The notes below the pieces were generated by a model. The model had not been told where the DNA came from, searched no databases, and saw only the letters and a program-made list of their open reading frames with translations. The position numbers and the translations under genes are program-made. A stretch of DNA of 64,000 nt from Streptomyces sp. NBC_00775 (lineage in GTDB: Bacteria; Actinomycetota; Actinomycetes; Streptomycetales; Streptomycetaceae). The stretch lies in the NCBI RefSeq assembly GCF_036347135.1, contig NZ_CP108938.1:9610001-9674000 (forward strand), in the 5' to 3' direction. This document shows positions 16,527 to 26,689 of this stretch, in pieces (the stretch's first letter is position 1; every line of letters begins with the position of its first letter).

Positions 16527-17996
16527 GTGACTGTCAACGAGGACTCGTTCACCAACTGGAAGAACCGTGAGGAGATCGCGGAGTCGATGATCCCGATCAT
16601 CGGGAAGCTGCACAGGGAGCGTGACGTCACCGTCCTGCTTCACAGCCGCTCCTTGGTGAACAAGTCGGTGGTGAGCATTCTCAAGACTCACCGATTCGCC
16701 CGCCAGATAGCCGGGGAAGAACTCTCGGTCACGGAGACGCTGCCGTTCCTGGAAGCTCTCACCACGCTGGACCTCGGACCGTCCCAGATCGACATCGGCA
16801 TGCTGGCCGCGACGTACCGGGCCGACGACCGCGGTCTGTCCGTGGCGGAGTTCACCACCGAGGCCGTCGCCGGCGCCACCGGTGCCAACAAGATCGAGCG
16901 CGGCGACGGGCGCGATGTCGTCCTCTACGGCTTCGGCCGCATCGGCCGCCTCGTCGCCCGCCTGCTGATCGAGAAGTCCGGCTCCGGCAACGGCCTGCGC
17001 CTGCGCGCCATCGTCGTACGCCAGGGCGGCGACCAGGACATCGTCAAGCGCGCCTCGCTGCTGCGCCGCGACTCCATCCACGGCCAGTTCCAGGGCACGA
17101 TCACCGTCGACGAAGCGACGAACACGATCACCGCCAACGGCAACGAGATCCAGGTCATCTACGCGAACGACCCGTCGGAGATCGACTACACGGCGTACGG
17201 CATCAAGGACGCCATCCTCATCGACAACACCGGCAAGTGGCGCGACCGCGAGGGCCTCTCGCAGCACCTGCGCCCCGGCATCGACAAGGTCGTCCTGACC
17301 GCGCCCGGCAAGGGCGACGTCCCCAACATCGTGCACGGCGTCAACCACGACACGATCAAGCCGGACGAGCAGATCCTGTCCTGCGCGTCCTGCACCACCA
17401 ACGCGATCGTCCCGCCGCTGAAGGCGATGGCGGACGAGTACGGCGTGCTGCGCGGCCACGTGGAGACCGTCCACTCGTTCACCAACGACCAGAACCTGCT
17501 GGACAATTACCACAAGGCCGACCGCCGGGGCCGTTCGGCGCCGCTCAACATGGTCATCACCGAGACCGGTGCCGCCTCCGCCGTCGCCAAGGCGCTGCCC
17601 GACCTCAAGGCGCCGATCAGCGGCAGCTCGATCCGCGTCCCGATGCCGGACGTCTCGATCGCGATCCTCAGCCTGCGGCTCGGCCGCGAGACCACCCGCG
17701 AAGAGGTCCTCGACCACCTCCGCGACGTGTCGCTGAACTCGCCGCTCAAGCGCCAGATCGACTTCACCACCGCCCCCGACGCGGTCTCCAGCGACTTCAT
17801 CGGCTCGCGCCACGCCTCGATCGTCGACGCCGGCGCCACCAAGGTCGACGGCGACAACGCGATCCTCTACCTCTGGTACGACAACGAGTTCGGCTACTCC
17901 TGCCAGGTCATCCGCGTCGTCCAGCATGTCTCCGGGGTGGAGTACCCGACGTACCCGGTCCCCGTCCCGGCCCCCGTCCCCGTCCCGGTGGCCTGA
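16527..17996 (+). CDS. gap: Glyceraldehyde-3-phosphate dehydrogenase, long form
   Basis: The product oxidises glyceraldehyde 3-phosphate to 1,3-bisphosphoglycerate with NAD(P). The nucleotide-binding motif VLYGFGRIGRL lies at about residue 132. The catalytic Cys is in SCASCTTNAIVPP, with the active-site His in VETVHSFTNDQN. C-terminal WYDNEFGYSCQV is typical. At 489 residues it is about 150 longer than classical GAPDH, mostly because of an N-terminal extension of about 125 residues that begins VNEDSFTNWKNREEIAESM. This long type is known in actinobacteria besides the short glycolytic enzyme. The C-terminus has a VPVP repeat tail. GTG 16527 is used; no strong ribosome binding site is seen. Confidence 0.92.
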   Translation: MTVNEDSFTNWKNREEIAESMIPIIGKLHRERDVTVLLHSRSLVNKSVVSILKTHRFARQIAGEELSVTETLPFLEALTTLDLGPSQIDIGMLAATYRADDRGLSVAEFTTEAVAGATGANKIERGDGRDVVLYGFGRIGRLVARLLIEKSGSGNGLRLRAIVVRQGGDQDIVKRASLLRRDSIHGQFQGTITVDEATNTITANGNEIQVIYANDPSEIDYTAYGIKDAILIDNTGKWRDREGLSQHLRPGIDKVVLTAPGKGDVPNIVHGVNHDTIKPDEQILSCASCTTNAIVPPLKAMADEYGVLRGHVETVHSFTNDQNLLDNYHKADRRGRSAPLNMVITETGAASAVAKALPDLKAPISGSSIRVPMPDVSIAILSLRLGRETTREEVLDHLRDVSLNSPLKRQIDFTTAPDAVSSDFIGSRHASIVDAGATKVDGDNAILYLWYDNEFGYSCQVIRVVQHVSGVEYPTYPVPVPAPVPVPVA

Positions 17997-18011
17997 TCCC
18001 GGTGGACTGAC

Positions 18012-18050
18012 GCTCACTTGACGCTCGTTCCCACGGGGCGTCAAGTGAGC
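18012..18050. terminator. Bidirectional stem-loop terminator
   Basis: GCTCACTTGACGC (18012-18024) pairs perfectly with GCGTCAAGTGAGC (18038-18050) around a 13-nt loop. It lies between the convergent gap and CoxM-like genes and is suited to ending both transcripts. There is no clear U-tract, as is common in Streptomyces. Confidence 0.85.
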
Positions 18051-18062
18051 CGCCAGGAGTTC

Positions 18063-18782
18063 TCAACCGTCGGCGGGGCGGGGCACGAGGTCGGCGACCT
18101 GCCGGCGGACCACTTCCCAGGCCGTGGAGTGAAGTGCGCCGATGGCCGTACGACGCAGGTCGTCGAGGGCCTGTTCGGAGTCGGCGGTGCACTCGGTGCT
18201 CTCGCTGAGCACCTCGTAGCCGTCGCGGACGGCGACGCGAAGGCGGGTTCCTCCGCCGTCGGCGGCGTGCAGAGCGGCGGCGACGAGAGGCGGCGGATCA
18301 CCCGCTTCACCCGCCAGCTTGCGGTATCCACTCGCGATGGGTGCGCGCCAGCGGAGGCTGAGCAGCAGGTGGCCCTTGGCCAGCACCTCGGCCAGGTCGG
18401 TCTCGTAGACGGTGTCCGGTTCCAGGACCACGGCACGGGCGTCGAGGACAAGTGCCGCGGGCAGCAGGTCGCGCAGCGTGCTGCCGACGATATTTCCGCC
18501 GACGGTGGCCGTGCGGCGCACGGCTCCGGTTCCCACGGTGGCGGCCGCCTGCCGCAGGGCCTGCGGCACGCGGTCGTCGATCCGGTTCAGCACCACGGCC
18601 GCGCCCAGCGACTCCCGCCCGATCGCATTGGCTTCCGGCAGCTCACGTAGCGACATGGCGTGCTCGGGGAAGCCGTCCCGCTGCCAGTTGGCCCACACGA
18701 GCGTCGCGCCGCCTATCGGCACCGCCCCCTCGGCCATGCACTCCTGCGCTTCGGAAACGGACGTGGGCAGACGCAGCAGCAC
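18063..18782 (-). CDS. FAD-binding molybdopterin-dehydrogenase-type subunit (CoxM-like)
   Basis: This 239-residue protein matches the FAD subunit of xanthine dehydrogenase / CO dehydrogenase type enzymes. The FAD-pyrophosphate loop is GAVPIGGATLVWA, and TVGTGAVRRTATVGGNIVGS corresponds to the conserved QIRNxATxGGN region. The Mo-binding and 2Fe-2S subunit genes that normally accompany it are absent nearby, so it is an orphan. It starts at GTG 18782. It lies downstream of meaB on the same strand, 182 bp away, and may be independently expressed. Its physiological role is unknown. Confidence 0.75.
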   Translation of the reverse strand: MLLRLPTSVSEAQECMAEGAVPIGGATLVWANWQRDGFPEHAMSLRELPEANAIGRESLGAAVVLNRIDDRVPQALRQAAATVGTGAVRRTATVGGNIVGSTLRDLLPAALVLDARAVVLEPDTVYETDLAEVLAKGHLLLSLRWRAPIASGYRKLAGEAGDPPPLVAAALHAADGGGTRLRVAVRDGYEVLSESTECTADSEQALDDLRRTAIGALHSTAWEVVRRQVADLVPRPADG

Positions 18783-18964
18783 GGCAGCCGACCTGCTTTC
18801 TGGGAAACTGGCGGCCGGGTACGCGCTACCTCAGCCACATGACCGTCGACACGGCGCATTTTCCCCGGGCACGCGGGGGCGCGTACAGGGCTCACTCCTT
18901 CCCCCGGTGCGCCCCTCGCACACGAGGTGCCCTGTGGATCTTTCCCCGCGTCTTCAGGTGCGGT

Positions 18965-19951
18965 TCAGCGACGCTCGGCGCCGAACACCCCCAGGATGCG
19001 CTCGGCGGCGAGCGTGGCCGTCAACTCCCCCTCCCGCACCTGCTGTTCGAGGCCGGGCGCGAGGGCGCGTACGGCCGGGTCGGCGTGCAGACGGCCGAGG
19101 AGTTCGTCGCGGACCATCGTCCACGTCCAGTCCACCTGCTGGTCGCGGCGCTTGGCGGCGAGGCGGCCGGTGGAGTCGAGGAGCGTGCGGTGCTGTTCGA
19201 GGCGTTCCCAGACCGTGTCGAGGCCCGTTGACTCGCGCGCGCTGCAACTCAGCACGGGTGGGGTCCAAGCGGCGTCCATCGGGTGCATCAGCCGCAGGGC
19301 GCCCGCCAGTTCGCGTGCCGCGGCGCGGGCGTCACGTTCGTGCGGCCCGTCCGCCTTGTTGACGGCGATGACGTCCGCCAGTTCCAGGACGCCCTTCTTG
19401 ATGCCCTGCAACTGGTCCCCCGTACGGGCGAGGGTCAGGAGCAGGAAGGAGTCGACCATGTTCGCGACCGCGGTCTCGGACTGTCCGACACCGACCGTCT
19501 CCACCAGGACCACGTCGTAACCGGCCGCCTCCATCACCACGATCGACTCGCGGGTCGCCTTGGCGACCCCGCCGAGCGTGCCCGCGGTGGGGGAGGGGCG
19601 TACGAACGCCGCCGGGTCGACGGCCAGGCGCTCCATCCGGGTCTTGTCGCCCAGGATCGACCCGCCCGTCCGGCTGGAGGACGGGTCGACGGCGAGCACC
19701 GCGACCCGGAACCCGAGCGAGGTGAGCAGCGTGCCGAACGCGTCGATGAAGGTCGACTTGCCCACGCCGGGCACGCCGCTGATGCCGATCCGCCGGGCCC
19801 GCCCGCTGTGCGGCAGCAGCTCGGTGAGCAACTCCTGGGCCAGGGCGCGGTGCTGGGGCCTCGTCGACTCGACGAGCGTGATGGCGCGCGCCACCAGCGC
19901 CCGCTTCCCGTCGAGTACGCCCTTCACATAGGTGTCGAGATCGAGTGCCAT
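18965..19951 (-). CDS. meaB: Methylmalonyl-CoA mutase-associated GTPase MeaB
   Basis: This 328-residue G3E-family P-loop GTPase chaperones methylmalonyl-CoA mutase: it gates adenosylcobalamin loading and protects or rescues the enzyme. Walker A is GVPGVGKST. Further motifs are LAVDPSSSRTGGSILGDKTR, DVVLVETVGVGQSE and base-recognition NKAD in DVIAVNKADGP. It is the last gene of the mutA-mutB-meaB operon, starting 4 bp after the mutB stop. The length fits the family. Confidence 0.95.
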   Translation of the reverse strand: MALDLDTYVKGVLDGKRALVARAITLVESTRPQHRALAQELLTELLPHSGRARRIGISGVPGVGKSTFIDAFGTLLTSLGFRVAVLAVDPSSSRTGGSILGDKTRMERLAVDPAAFVRPSPTAGTLGGVAKATRESIVVMEAAGYDVVLVETVGVGQSETAVANMVDSFLLLTLARTGDQLQGIKKGVLELADVIAVNKADGPHERDARAAARELAGALRLMHPMDAAWTPPVLSCSARESTGLDTVWERLEQHRTLLDSTGRLAAKRRDQQVDWTWTMVRDELLGRLHADPAVRALAPGLEQQVREGELTATLAAERILGVFGAERR

Positions 19952-19955
19952 GGGA

Positions 19956-22130
19956 TCAGACGTCGTGTCCGAGATCGACCGCCAGCCGCCGCACCAAGTC
20001 GTACGCCGCGTCCGGGATCACCGTCCCGGGCGGGAAGACGGCCGCCGCGCCCATCTCAAGGAGCGTGGCCACGTCCTGCGGCGGAATCACCCCGCCGACC
20101 ACGATCATGATGTCCTCGCGGCCCTCCGCCGCCAGTTCCTCCCGAAGCGCCGGGACGAGGGTCAGGTGCCCGGCGGCCAGCGAGGACACCCCGACGATGT
20201 GCACGTCCGCCTCGACGGCCTGGCGGGCCACCTCGCCCGGGGTCTGGAACAGCGGGCCGACGTCGACATCGAAGCCGAGGTCGGCGAAGGCGGTGGCGAT
20301 CACCTTCTGGCCGCGGTCGTGGCCGTCCTGGCCCATCTTGGCGACCAGGATGCGGGGACGGCGGCCCTCGGCCTCCTCGAAGGAGGACACCAGCGTGCGG
20401 GTGCGTTCGACGGACGGGGACTCGCCGGCTTCGGTGCGGTACACACCGGAGATCGTACGGATCTGGCTCGCGTGCCGCCCGTACACCTTCTCCAGAGCGT
20501 CGGAGATCTCGCCGACGGTGGCCTTCGCGCGAGCCGCGTTCACGGCCAGCTCCAGCAGGTTGCCGGTGCCTTCGGCGGCCCGGGTCAGAGCGTGCAGCGC
20601 GTCCTGGCAGGCCTGTTCGTCGCGCTCGGCGCGCAGCCGGCGCAGCTTCTCGATCTGCTGGGTGCGTACGGAGGAGTTGTCGACCTTCAGGACGTCGATC
20701 TGCTCGTCGGTCTCCACGCGGTACTTGTTCACGCCGATCACCGGCTGGCGCCCGGAGTCGATCCGGGCCTGGGTGCGGGCCGCGGCCTCCTCGATGCGCA
20801 GCTTGGGGATGCCCGCGTCGATGGCCTTGGCCATACCGCCCGCGGCCTCGACCTCCTCGATGTGCTGCCAGGCCCGGCGCGCGAGGTCGTACGTCAGCTT
20901 CTCGACGTACGCGCTGCCGCCCCACGGGTCGATCGCCCGGGTCGTGCCGGACTCCTGCTGGATCAGCAGCTGCGTGTTGCGGGCGATGCGCGCCGAGAAG
21001 TCGGTGGGCAGGGCGAGCGCTTCGTCGAGGGCATTGGTGTGCAGCGACTGGGTGTGGCCCTGTGTCGCCGCCATCGCCTCCACACACGTACGCGTCACGT
21101 TGTTGAACACGTCCTGCGCGGTCAGCGACCAGCCGGAGGTCTGCGAATGGGTGCGCAGGGAAAGCGACTTGGCGTTCTGCGGGTCGAACTGCCTGACCAG
21201 CTTGGCCCAGAGCAGCCGTGCCGCCCGCATCTTGGCGATCTCCATGAAGAAGTTCATGCCGATCGCCCAGAAGAAGGAGAGCCGGGGCGCGAACGCGTCC
21301 ACGTCCATCCCCGCCGCCCGCCCCGCCCGGATGTACTCCACTCCGTCGGCGAGCGTGTACGCCAGCTCCAAGTCGGCCGTCGCACCCGCCTCTTGGATGT
21401 GGTAGCCGGAGATGGAGATGGAGTTGTAGCGCGGCATCCGCTGCGAGGTGTACGCGAAGATGTCGGAGATGATCCGCATCGACGGCTTCGGCGGATAGAT
21501 GTAGGTGTTGCGGACCATGAACTCCTTGAGGATGTCGTTCTGGATGGTCCCGGCCAACTTCTCGGGCGGTACGCCCTGTTCCTCCGCCGCCACGATGTAC
21601 AGCGCGAGAACGGGCAGGACAGCCCCGTTCATGGTCATCGACACGGTCATCTTGTCCAGCGGGATGCCGTCGAAGAGCTGCCGCATGTCGTAGATCGAGT
21701 CGATCGCCACGCCCGCCATGCCGACGTCACCGGTCACCCGGGGGTGGTCGCTGTCGTAGCCGCGGTGGGTGGGCAGGTCGAAGGCGACGGACAGGCCCTT
21801 CTGGCCGGCCGCCAGATTGCGCCGGTAGAAGGCGTTGGACTCCTCGGCGGTGGAGAAGCCCGCGTACTGGCGGATGGTCCAGGGCTGGTTGACGTACATC
21901 GTCGGGTACGGGCCGCGCAGATACGGGGCGATACCCGGGTAGGTGCCCAGGAAGTCCAGGCCCTCCAGGTCCTGCCCGGTGTAGAGCGGCTTGACCGCGA
22001 TGCCCTCCGGGGTCTCCCAGAGGAGGTCGTCGCCGCCGGTGGCCCTCTTGACGGCGCCGCGCCATTCGTCGCTGCCGGCGTCTGCGGCCGGGACGCCCAG
22101 CTCGATCCCGGAGAAGTCAGGGATGGGCAT
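19956..22130 (-). CDS. mutB: Methylmalonyl-CoA mutase large (catalytic) subunit
   Basis: This 724-residue enzyme uses adenosylcobalamin to interconvert (R)-methylmalonyl-CoA and succinyl-CoA. That links propionate and branched-chain catabolism to the TCA cycle and supplies methylmalonyl-CoA for polyketides. The TIM-barrel part includes [19 protein letters not shown] and [18 protein letters not shown]. The C-terminal B12-binding domain has the base-off motif DGHDRG in [12 protein letters not shown]. Its ATG overlaps the mutA stop (ATGA at 22130), coupling the two subunits. Confidence 0.96.
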   Translation of the reverse strand: MPIPDFSGIELGVPAADAGSDEWRGAVKRATGGDDLLWETPEGIAVKPLYTGQDLEGLDFLGTYPGIAPYLRGPYPTMYVNQPWTIRQYAGFSTAEESNAFYRRNLAAGQKGLSVAFDLPTHRGYDSDHPRVTGDVGMAGVAIDSIYDMRQLFDGIPLDKMTVSMTMNGAVLPVLALYIVAAEEQGVPPEKLAGTIQNDILKEFMVRNTYIYPPKPSMRIISDIFAYTSQRMPRYNSISISGYHIQEAGATADLELAYTLADGVEYIRAGRAAGMDVDAFAPRLSFFWAIGMNFFMEIAKMRAARLLWAKLVRQFDPQNAKSLSLRTHSQTSGWSLTAQDVFNNVTRTCVEAMAATQGHTQSLHTNALDEALALPTDFSARIARNTQLLIQQESGTTRAIDPWGGSAYVEKLTYDLARRAWQHIEEVEAAGGMAKAIDAGIPKLRIEEAAARTQARIDSGRQPVIGVNKYRVETDEQIDVLKVDNSSVRTQQIEKLRRLRAERDEQACQDALHALTRAAEGTGNLLELAVNAARAKATVGEISDALEKVYGRHASQIRTISGVYRTEAGESPSVERTRTLVSSFEEAEGRRPRILVAKMGQDGHDRGQKVIATAFADLGFDVDVGPLFQTPGEVARQAVEADVHIVGVSSLAAGHLTLVPALREELAAEGREDIMIVVGGVIPPQDVATLLEMGAAAVFPPGTVIPDAAYDLVRRLAVDLGHDV

Positions 22131-23935
22131 CAGGACACTCCCATGCGGTCGAGGGTGGCGGAGAGCACGGCTACGGCGTCACAGCCCGCGAAGACGTAGG
22201 CGTCGACACCGGGGTACTGCCCCGGGCGCCCGGCGAGGAACACCTGTGCGGCGCCTGCCGACTTGAGGGATGCGGCGACCTCGGCGGCCCGCTCCTCATA
22301 CAGCGCGTCGCTGGAGCACAGGCAGACCTCGGTGGCACCGCTGTCCTCGAACGAGCCCTCGGTGACGGGCTCGATGCCACCCGCCTGGAACAGGTTCGAG
22401 GCGAAGGTGAGGCGCGCGGTGTGGGCGGCGGCGGGGCCGAGGGCGGCCAGGAAGATCCGCGGCCGGGAGCCGGTCGCCGCGAGGTGGGCGTCGGAGCGGG
22501 CCCGCAGTGCCTCGTACGCCTCGTCGCGCCGCACGCGCGGCAGCCCGCCGGACGGCTGTACGGGGGCGGCTTCGCGCTCCACGAGGCGTTCGGCGAGGTT
22601 CGGGAACTCGCTGACCCCGGTGATGGGTTCGCGTCGCTTGGCGAGCTTCGCGCTGCGCGCCGCCCAGGTGTCGGCGAGGTCCTGGCGGAGCCGGCCGGAG
22701 CGCAGGGCCGCCGCCTGGCCGCCCTCCTGCTCGATCCGCTGGAAGAACTCCCAGCCCGCGTGGGCGAGTTCGTCCGTGAGCCGTTCCACGTACCAGGAGC
22801 CACCGGCCGGGTCGATCACCCGGGACAGATGCGACTCCTCGACCAGGATCGTCGAGGTGTTGCGCGCGATCCGGCGGGCGAACGCGTCGGGCAGGCCGAG
22901 CGCATGATCGAAGGGCAGCACGGTGACGGCGTCGGCGCCGCCCACCCCGGCGGCCAGCGTCGCGACCGTCGTGCGCAGCATGTTCACCCACGGGTCGCGG
23001 CGGGACATCATCACCGGCGAGGTCACCGCGTGCTGCACCTGCCCGCCCGGGGCCCCGCAGACCTCGGCCACCCGCGCCCAAAGCCTGCGCGCCGCACGCA
23101 ACTTGGCGATGGTCAGGAACTGGTCGGCGGTGGCCGCGTACCGGAACTCCAGCTGGGCGGCGGCCTGTTCGACGGTCAGTCCCGCCTCGGTCAGCGCGCG
23201 CAGATAGGCGACACCGGTCGCCAGCGAGCTGCCCAGCTCCTGGGCCGCTGAGCCGCCGGCCTCGTGGTACGGCAGCGCGTCCACGGTCAGCGCCCGCAGC
23301 CCCGGGTACTCCTCGGCGCACCGTCGCGCGAGAGCGGCGACAGGTGCGAAGTCGACGCCGTCGTCTCCCGTACGGGCCTCGAAGCCCAGCGGGTCGGCTC
23401 CCAGGTTGCCGCGCGCCGCCTCCTTGGCGACCCCCCGCTCGCCGTACAGCCGTAGCAACTCGCGTGCGGCGGGCTCCACTTCGCGTCCCGCGTCGAGAAC
23501 GACGGGCGCCAGGTCGAGATAGACACCGTCGAGGACCCGGCCGAGCGACGAAACCGGGATCCCGCCCTCGCCCATGACCAGCCAGAGCGAGGTGACGCCG
23601 TTCTCCAGGTCCGCGAGGACCGCGTCGCCGTCGGCGGCCGTGTGCTGCTGCCGTACGTCCCAGCCGCCGAGGGTGTTGCCCTCGGCCCGGCCGCCCCGGA
23701 CGAAGGGGGCGAAGCCGGGAAGGCCGGGATCGGGCGCGGAGTCGTGCGCGGTATAGAGGGGGCGGGCGCGCAACCCGTCCTCCAGCGCGGTGGACAGAGC
23801 GTCCTCGGCTGCGTCGTCCGAGACTTCCTTGCCGGACTTGCGCAGTACACCCGCCACCAGGCGTTGCCACTGTTCATGTGTCGCGTCAGGGAACTCGGCG
23901 GCCAGCGAGAGCCCGTCGTCAGGCAGGACCGTCAT
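22130..23935 (-). CDS. mutA: Methylmalonyl-CoA mutase small subunit
   Basis: This 601-residue protein is homologous to MutB and acts as the structural partner in the heterodimer. It retains barrel segments such as [20 protein letters not shown] and [18 protein letters not shown]. The C-terminal domain has lost the DxHxxG cobalamin ligand motif, reading [11 protein letters not shown] at the corresponding place, as expected for the non-catalytic subunit. It is first in the operon with mutB and meaB. ATG 23935 is preceded by about 340 bp without a clear gene. Confidence 0.95.
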   Translation of the reverse strand: MTVLPDDGLSLAAEFPDATHEQWQRLVAGVLRKSGKEVSDDAAEDALSTALEDGLRARPLYTAHDSAPDPGLPGFAPFVRGGRAEGNTLGGWDVRQQHTAADGDAVLADLENGVTSLWLVMGEGGIPVSSLGRVLDGVYLDLAPVVLDAGREVEPAARELLRLYGERGVAKEAARGNLGADPLGFEARTGDDGVDFAPVAALARRCAEEYPGLRALTVDALPYHEAGGSAAQELGSSLATGVAYLRALTEAGLTVEQAAAQLEFRYAATADQFLTIAKLRAARRLWARVAEVCGAPGGQVQHAVTSPVMMSRRDPWVNMLRTTVATLAAGVGGADAVTVLPFDHALGLPDAFARRIARNTSTILVEESHLSRVIDPAGGSWYVERLTDELAHAGWEFFQRIEQEGGQAAALRSGRLRQDLADTWAARSAKLAKRREPITGVSEFPNLAERLVEREAAPVQPSGGLPRVRRDEAYEALRARSDAHLAATGSRPRIFLAALGPAAAHTARLTFASNLFQAGGIEPVTEGSFEDSGATEVCLCSSDALYEERAAEVAASLKSAGAAQVFLAGRPGQYPGVDAYVFAGCDAVAVLSATLDRMGVS

Positions 23936-24274
23936 GCTCGGATGCTAGGCCAGAATCGCAGGTGAGCAGCAGGGGACGCGGCTGTGACCTTGCCCTCTCC
24001 GGGGTGGCCTTGATCGCCGGGACGGGTGCGTACTAGTAGGAGGTGTTGCGTGGATCACAGCGCACCACCGAAGTGAACGCGTCACCTGCGCACATCGCCG
24101 ACTTCGGGTCAGCGTCCGGGGCCGTCCTCGGCCGGCAGGTCGAGGACGATCCCGGGTACCACCAGGGCGAGCAGGAGCAGGAGCGGCAGCGAGACCGGGC
24201 CGGAGCGGTCAGCTCAGCGACGCGGCGGACGGGACGACGACGCCGTACAGGTCCTCGATCGTCGCCAGCGCACT
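23936..24274. other. Intergenic region with an 8-codon ORF behind a strong ribosome binding site
   Basis: No full gene is visible. TAGGAGGT (24037-24044) precedes GTG 24050, which opens an 8-codon frame (VDHSAPPK, stop at 24076). This may be a leader peptide or the start of the destroyed AraC gene. On the minus strand, 24190-24109 could encode a hydrophobic tail, SLPLLLLLALVVPGIVLDL, a possible remnant of a lost membrane gene. Confidence 0.35.
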
Positions 24275-24526
24275 GTGGTGGACCTGCTCGGCGGACACCT
24301 CGGCAACCGCCGTCCGCAGGAGCCGAGTTGCGCAGGCGCCGGCGACATCGAGTCGGCCCGAGTCGAAGCGGCACGGAACCGACTCGAATCCACGGATGAC
24401 ACCCTCGAACGCGTGGCGTCCGTCTGCGGGTTCAACACGATCGACGCCCTTATCCGGGCGTTCCGCCGGAAGCTCGACACGACGCCGACGGAGTACCGTA
24501 ACCGGTTTCGGCATTCCAGGACGTGA
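24275..24526 (+). pseudogene. C-terminal remnant of an AraC-family regulator
   Basis: The frame contains VEAARNRLESTDDTLERVAS, then CGFNTIDALIRAFRRKLDTT and PTEYRNRFRHS. This is the second helix-turn-helix and the signature of AraC/XylS (GlxA-like) DNA-binding domains. The ligand-binding N-terminus and first HTH are not found in any frame upstream. The stop at 24524-24526 lies just before the ribosome binding site of the reductase, which suggests the regulator once sat in front of that gene. Confidence 0.65.
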
Positions 24527-24537
24527 GGAGTGACAGC

Positions 24538-25596
24538 GTGGGTGGAGACGGCGCGACGACGGTGCTGGTGACCGGCGGCAGCGGGTTCGTCGGCAGCCAT
24601 CTGGTCCGGCGGCTGCTGGAGCGGGACTACCGGGTGTGCACCACCGTACGCAGCGTGGCGAACACGGCGAAGGTGTCGCCGTTGGGGGAGATGCAGGACG
24701 CCTTTCCCGGCCGACTCGCCCTGTTCGAGGCGGACTTGCTGACGGAGGGCTCCTTCGACGAGGCGATGAGCGGCTGCCGCGTGGTCTTCCATGTGGCGTC
24801 GCCGTTCCTCATGCCCGAGAAGATCAAGGACGGCCGCAGGGACATGGTCGACCCGGCCCTGATCGGCACGCGCAACGTGCTGGCGAGCGTGGAGAGGACC
24901 GCGACGGTCGAGAAGCTGGTCTTCACGTCCACGGTGGGCGCGGTCTTCGGCGACTACATCGACGTGCTGGGCATGGACGACGAGGTGCTGTCGGAGAAGT
25001 ACTTCAACACCACCAGCACGGCGGAGAACAACCCGTACCACTACGCGAAGACGGTCGCGGAACGCGAGGCATGGGCGGCGGAGACGGCCCAGGACCGCTG
25101 GCGCATGGTGTCCGTCAACCCCGGCCTGATACTGGGCCCGTCGCTCACCCCCATGTCGGAGTCCGGCAGCCTGTTCCTGCTCGACGAGCTGTTCAAGGGC
25201 TACTTCTTCTACGGCGCACCGGACTTCAGCTTCACGACGGCCGATGTGCGCGACGTGGCCGACGCGCACATCGCGGCGGCGGAGAACCCCGCGGCGAAGG
25301 GCCGTTACATCGTCGCGGCGGAGACGATGACCTCCTTCCACGAGATGTCCCGCATCATCCGCACCCGCTACCCCCGCGATCTCCGGCTGCCCCGCACCGC
25401 GCTCCCGCACTGGCCGGTACGCGTCCTGGGCCCGGCCTTCGGTCTGACCCAGGACTACATCCGCAAACACCTCGGCATCCGGTTCCGGGTGGACAACAGC
25501 AGGAGCGCGCACGAACTGGGCCTCACCTACCGCCCGATCGAGGAGACCCTCCTGGACCATTACGAAGCGTGGCGGCGGCAGCGAGGGGCGAACTGA
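24538..25596 (+). CDS. NAD(P)-dependent extended SDR reductase (DFR / cinnamoyl-CoA reductase-like)
   Basis: This 352-residue Rossmann-fold protein has the nucleotide-binding motif VTGGSGFVGSHLVRRLL at the N-terminus. VFHVASPF follows, and the catalytic YxxxK appears as NPYHYAKTVAERE. The extended SDR pattern with VSVNPGLILGPSLTP fits dihydroflavonol-4-reductase-like aldehyde/ketone reductases. The substrate is not predictable. GTG 24538 is preferred since GAGGAG (24525-24530) is 7 nt upstream. Downstream is the convergent hydrolase gene. Confidence 0.85.
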   Translation: MGGDGATTVLVTGGSGFVGSHLVRRLLERDYRVCTTVRSVANTAKVSPLGEMQDAFPGRLALFEADLLTEGSFDEAMSGCRVVFHVASPFLMPEKIKDGRRDMVDPALIGTRNVLASVERTATVEKLVFTSTVGAVFGDYIDVLGMDDEVLSEKYFNTTSTAENNPYHYAKTVAEREAWAAETAQDRWRMVSVNPGLILGPSLTPMSESGSLFLLDELFKGYFFYGAPDFSFTTADVRDVADAHIAAAENPAAKGRYIVAAETMTSFHEMSRIIRTRYPRDLRLPRTALPHWPVRVLGPAFGLTQDYIRKHLGIRFRVDNSRSAHELGLTYRPIEETLLDHYEAWRRQRGAN

Positions 25597-25632
25597 GGGC
25601 GTCAGGCCCTGTGACATCCCGGATGCGCGGGA

Positions 25633-26610
25633 TCAAGCGTGCGGGGTCCGGCCCACGACGAGCCTGATCGCGCTGATCGTGAGATCGGGGTCGTGGACCT
25701 GCACGTAATGGTCGCTGCCCGTCGCGAGCAGGTGAGGGGTCTGCGGTGCCAGGTCCACCAGCGTCTGCTGCACCCGGGGCCAGGCCGCCTCCAAGCGCGC
25801 CAGCAGCTGTTTCGGGGTTCCCGCCGGGGCGGCGAAGGGCTCCGTCTTGCTGAGAACGGCGAGCGGCACCTTCGGCAGCGGACCGGCACGGTCGACCGCC
25901 GCGACGGCGCCGCCGATGTCGACGGTCTCGAAGGCCGGGTCGTTGTCGAAGGGCGTGCCCGGATGGTTGAGCAGCCGCACGTACGCGGCCCAGTCCGTGC
26001 CGAAGAGCGGCTCGATGTCCGTACCGAACGAGTCGACGAAGACCAGACCGCCGACCCGCTCCGGATGCTGCTGCGCGTACAACCGCGTGATCATTCCCCC
26101 GAAGGAGTGGCCCACCAGCAGGTAGGGGCCGGGCACGTGCCCCGACGTCAGCACTTTGTCCAGATCGCGGGCCATGTCCTGGAGCGAGCGCGTACCGGCC
26201 GTCGGGGTGCTCCGCGTGGTGAGGGCCGGGGGTTCGGTGTACCGGACCGTGCCGGGCCGGTCGTAGGTGCAGACACGGGTGAACTCCGCGACGCCCGGGA
26301 AGACCGCGGGGGCCTTCGGTACGGGCGGGCGGGTGTCCGTGATGCTCCAGGTGTCGGAGGAGTCGTGGAGCCCAGACTCCAGGACGACGGTCGGACTGCC
26401 GTTTCCCCGGCAGTGCAGAAAGATCTTCCGGCCACCGCCGATGTCCACCTGCCGGGCCACGTCACCGCTCGCCGCGGTCGCCGCCGCGACCGCGGAGGCG
26501 GTCGCTGTCTCCGTCACGGCGCGGGCGGCCGGGAGGGTGTCACAGCCGGACAGCAGCATCAGCGCCGCGGCGGTCGGCGCCAGCATCCCGACGGGCAGGC
26601 GTTGTCGCAT
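25633..26610 (-). CDS. Secreted lipoprotein alpha/beta hydrolase
   Basis: This 325-residue protein has a signal sequence and lipobox LMLLSGCDT, so it is predicted to be lipid-anchored outside the cell. The alpha/beta-hydrolase fold shows an oxyanion strand (VVLESGLHDSSDTW), the nucleophile elbow LLVGHSFGGM and a C-terminal His in TGSDHYVQVHDPD. An acidic residue in LVFVDSFGTD precedes the cap region. Esterase or peptidase activity is possible, but the substrate is unknown. ATG 26610 gives a proper signal peptide, unlike the longer frame. Confidence 0.82.
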   Translation of the reverse strand: MRQRLPVGMLAPTAAALMLLSGCDTLPAARAVTETATASAVAAATAASGDVARQVDIGGGRKIFLHCRGNGSPTVVLESGLHDSSDTWSITDTRPPVPKAPAVFPGVAEFTRVCTYDRPGTVRYTEPPALTTRSTPTAGTRSLQDMARDLDKVLTSGHVPGPYLLVGHSFGGMITRLYAQQHPERVGGLVFVDSFGTDIEPLFGTDWAAYVRLLNHPGTPFDNDPAFETVDIGGAVAAVDRAGPLPKVPLAVLSKTEPFAAPAGTPKQLLARLEAAWPRVQQTLVDLAPQTPHLLATGSDHYVQVHDPDLTISAIRLVVGRTPHA

Positions 26611-26689
26611 GGCATCAGCCTGACCGGGGGCGCTGCCGGCCGCCACCGAGCCGGTGGCGGCCGGCAGCCGAACGCCAAGCTGAACGACA

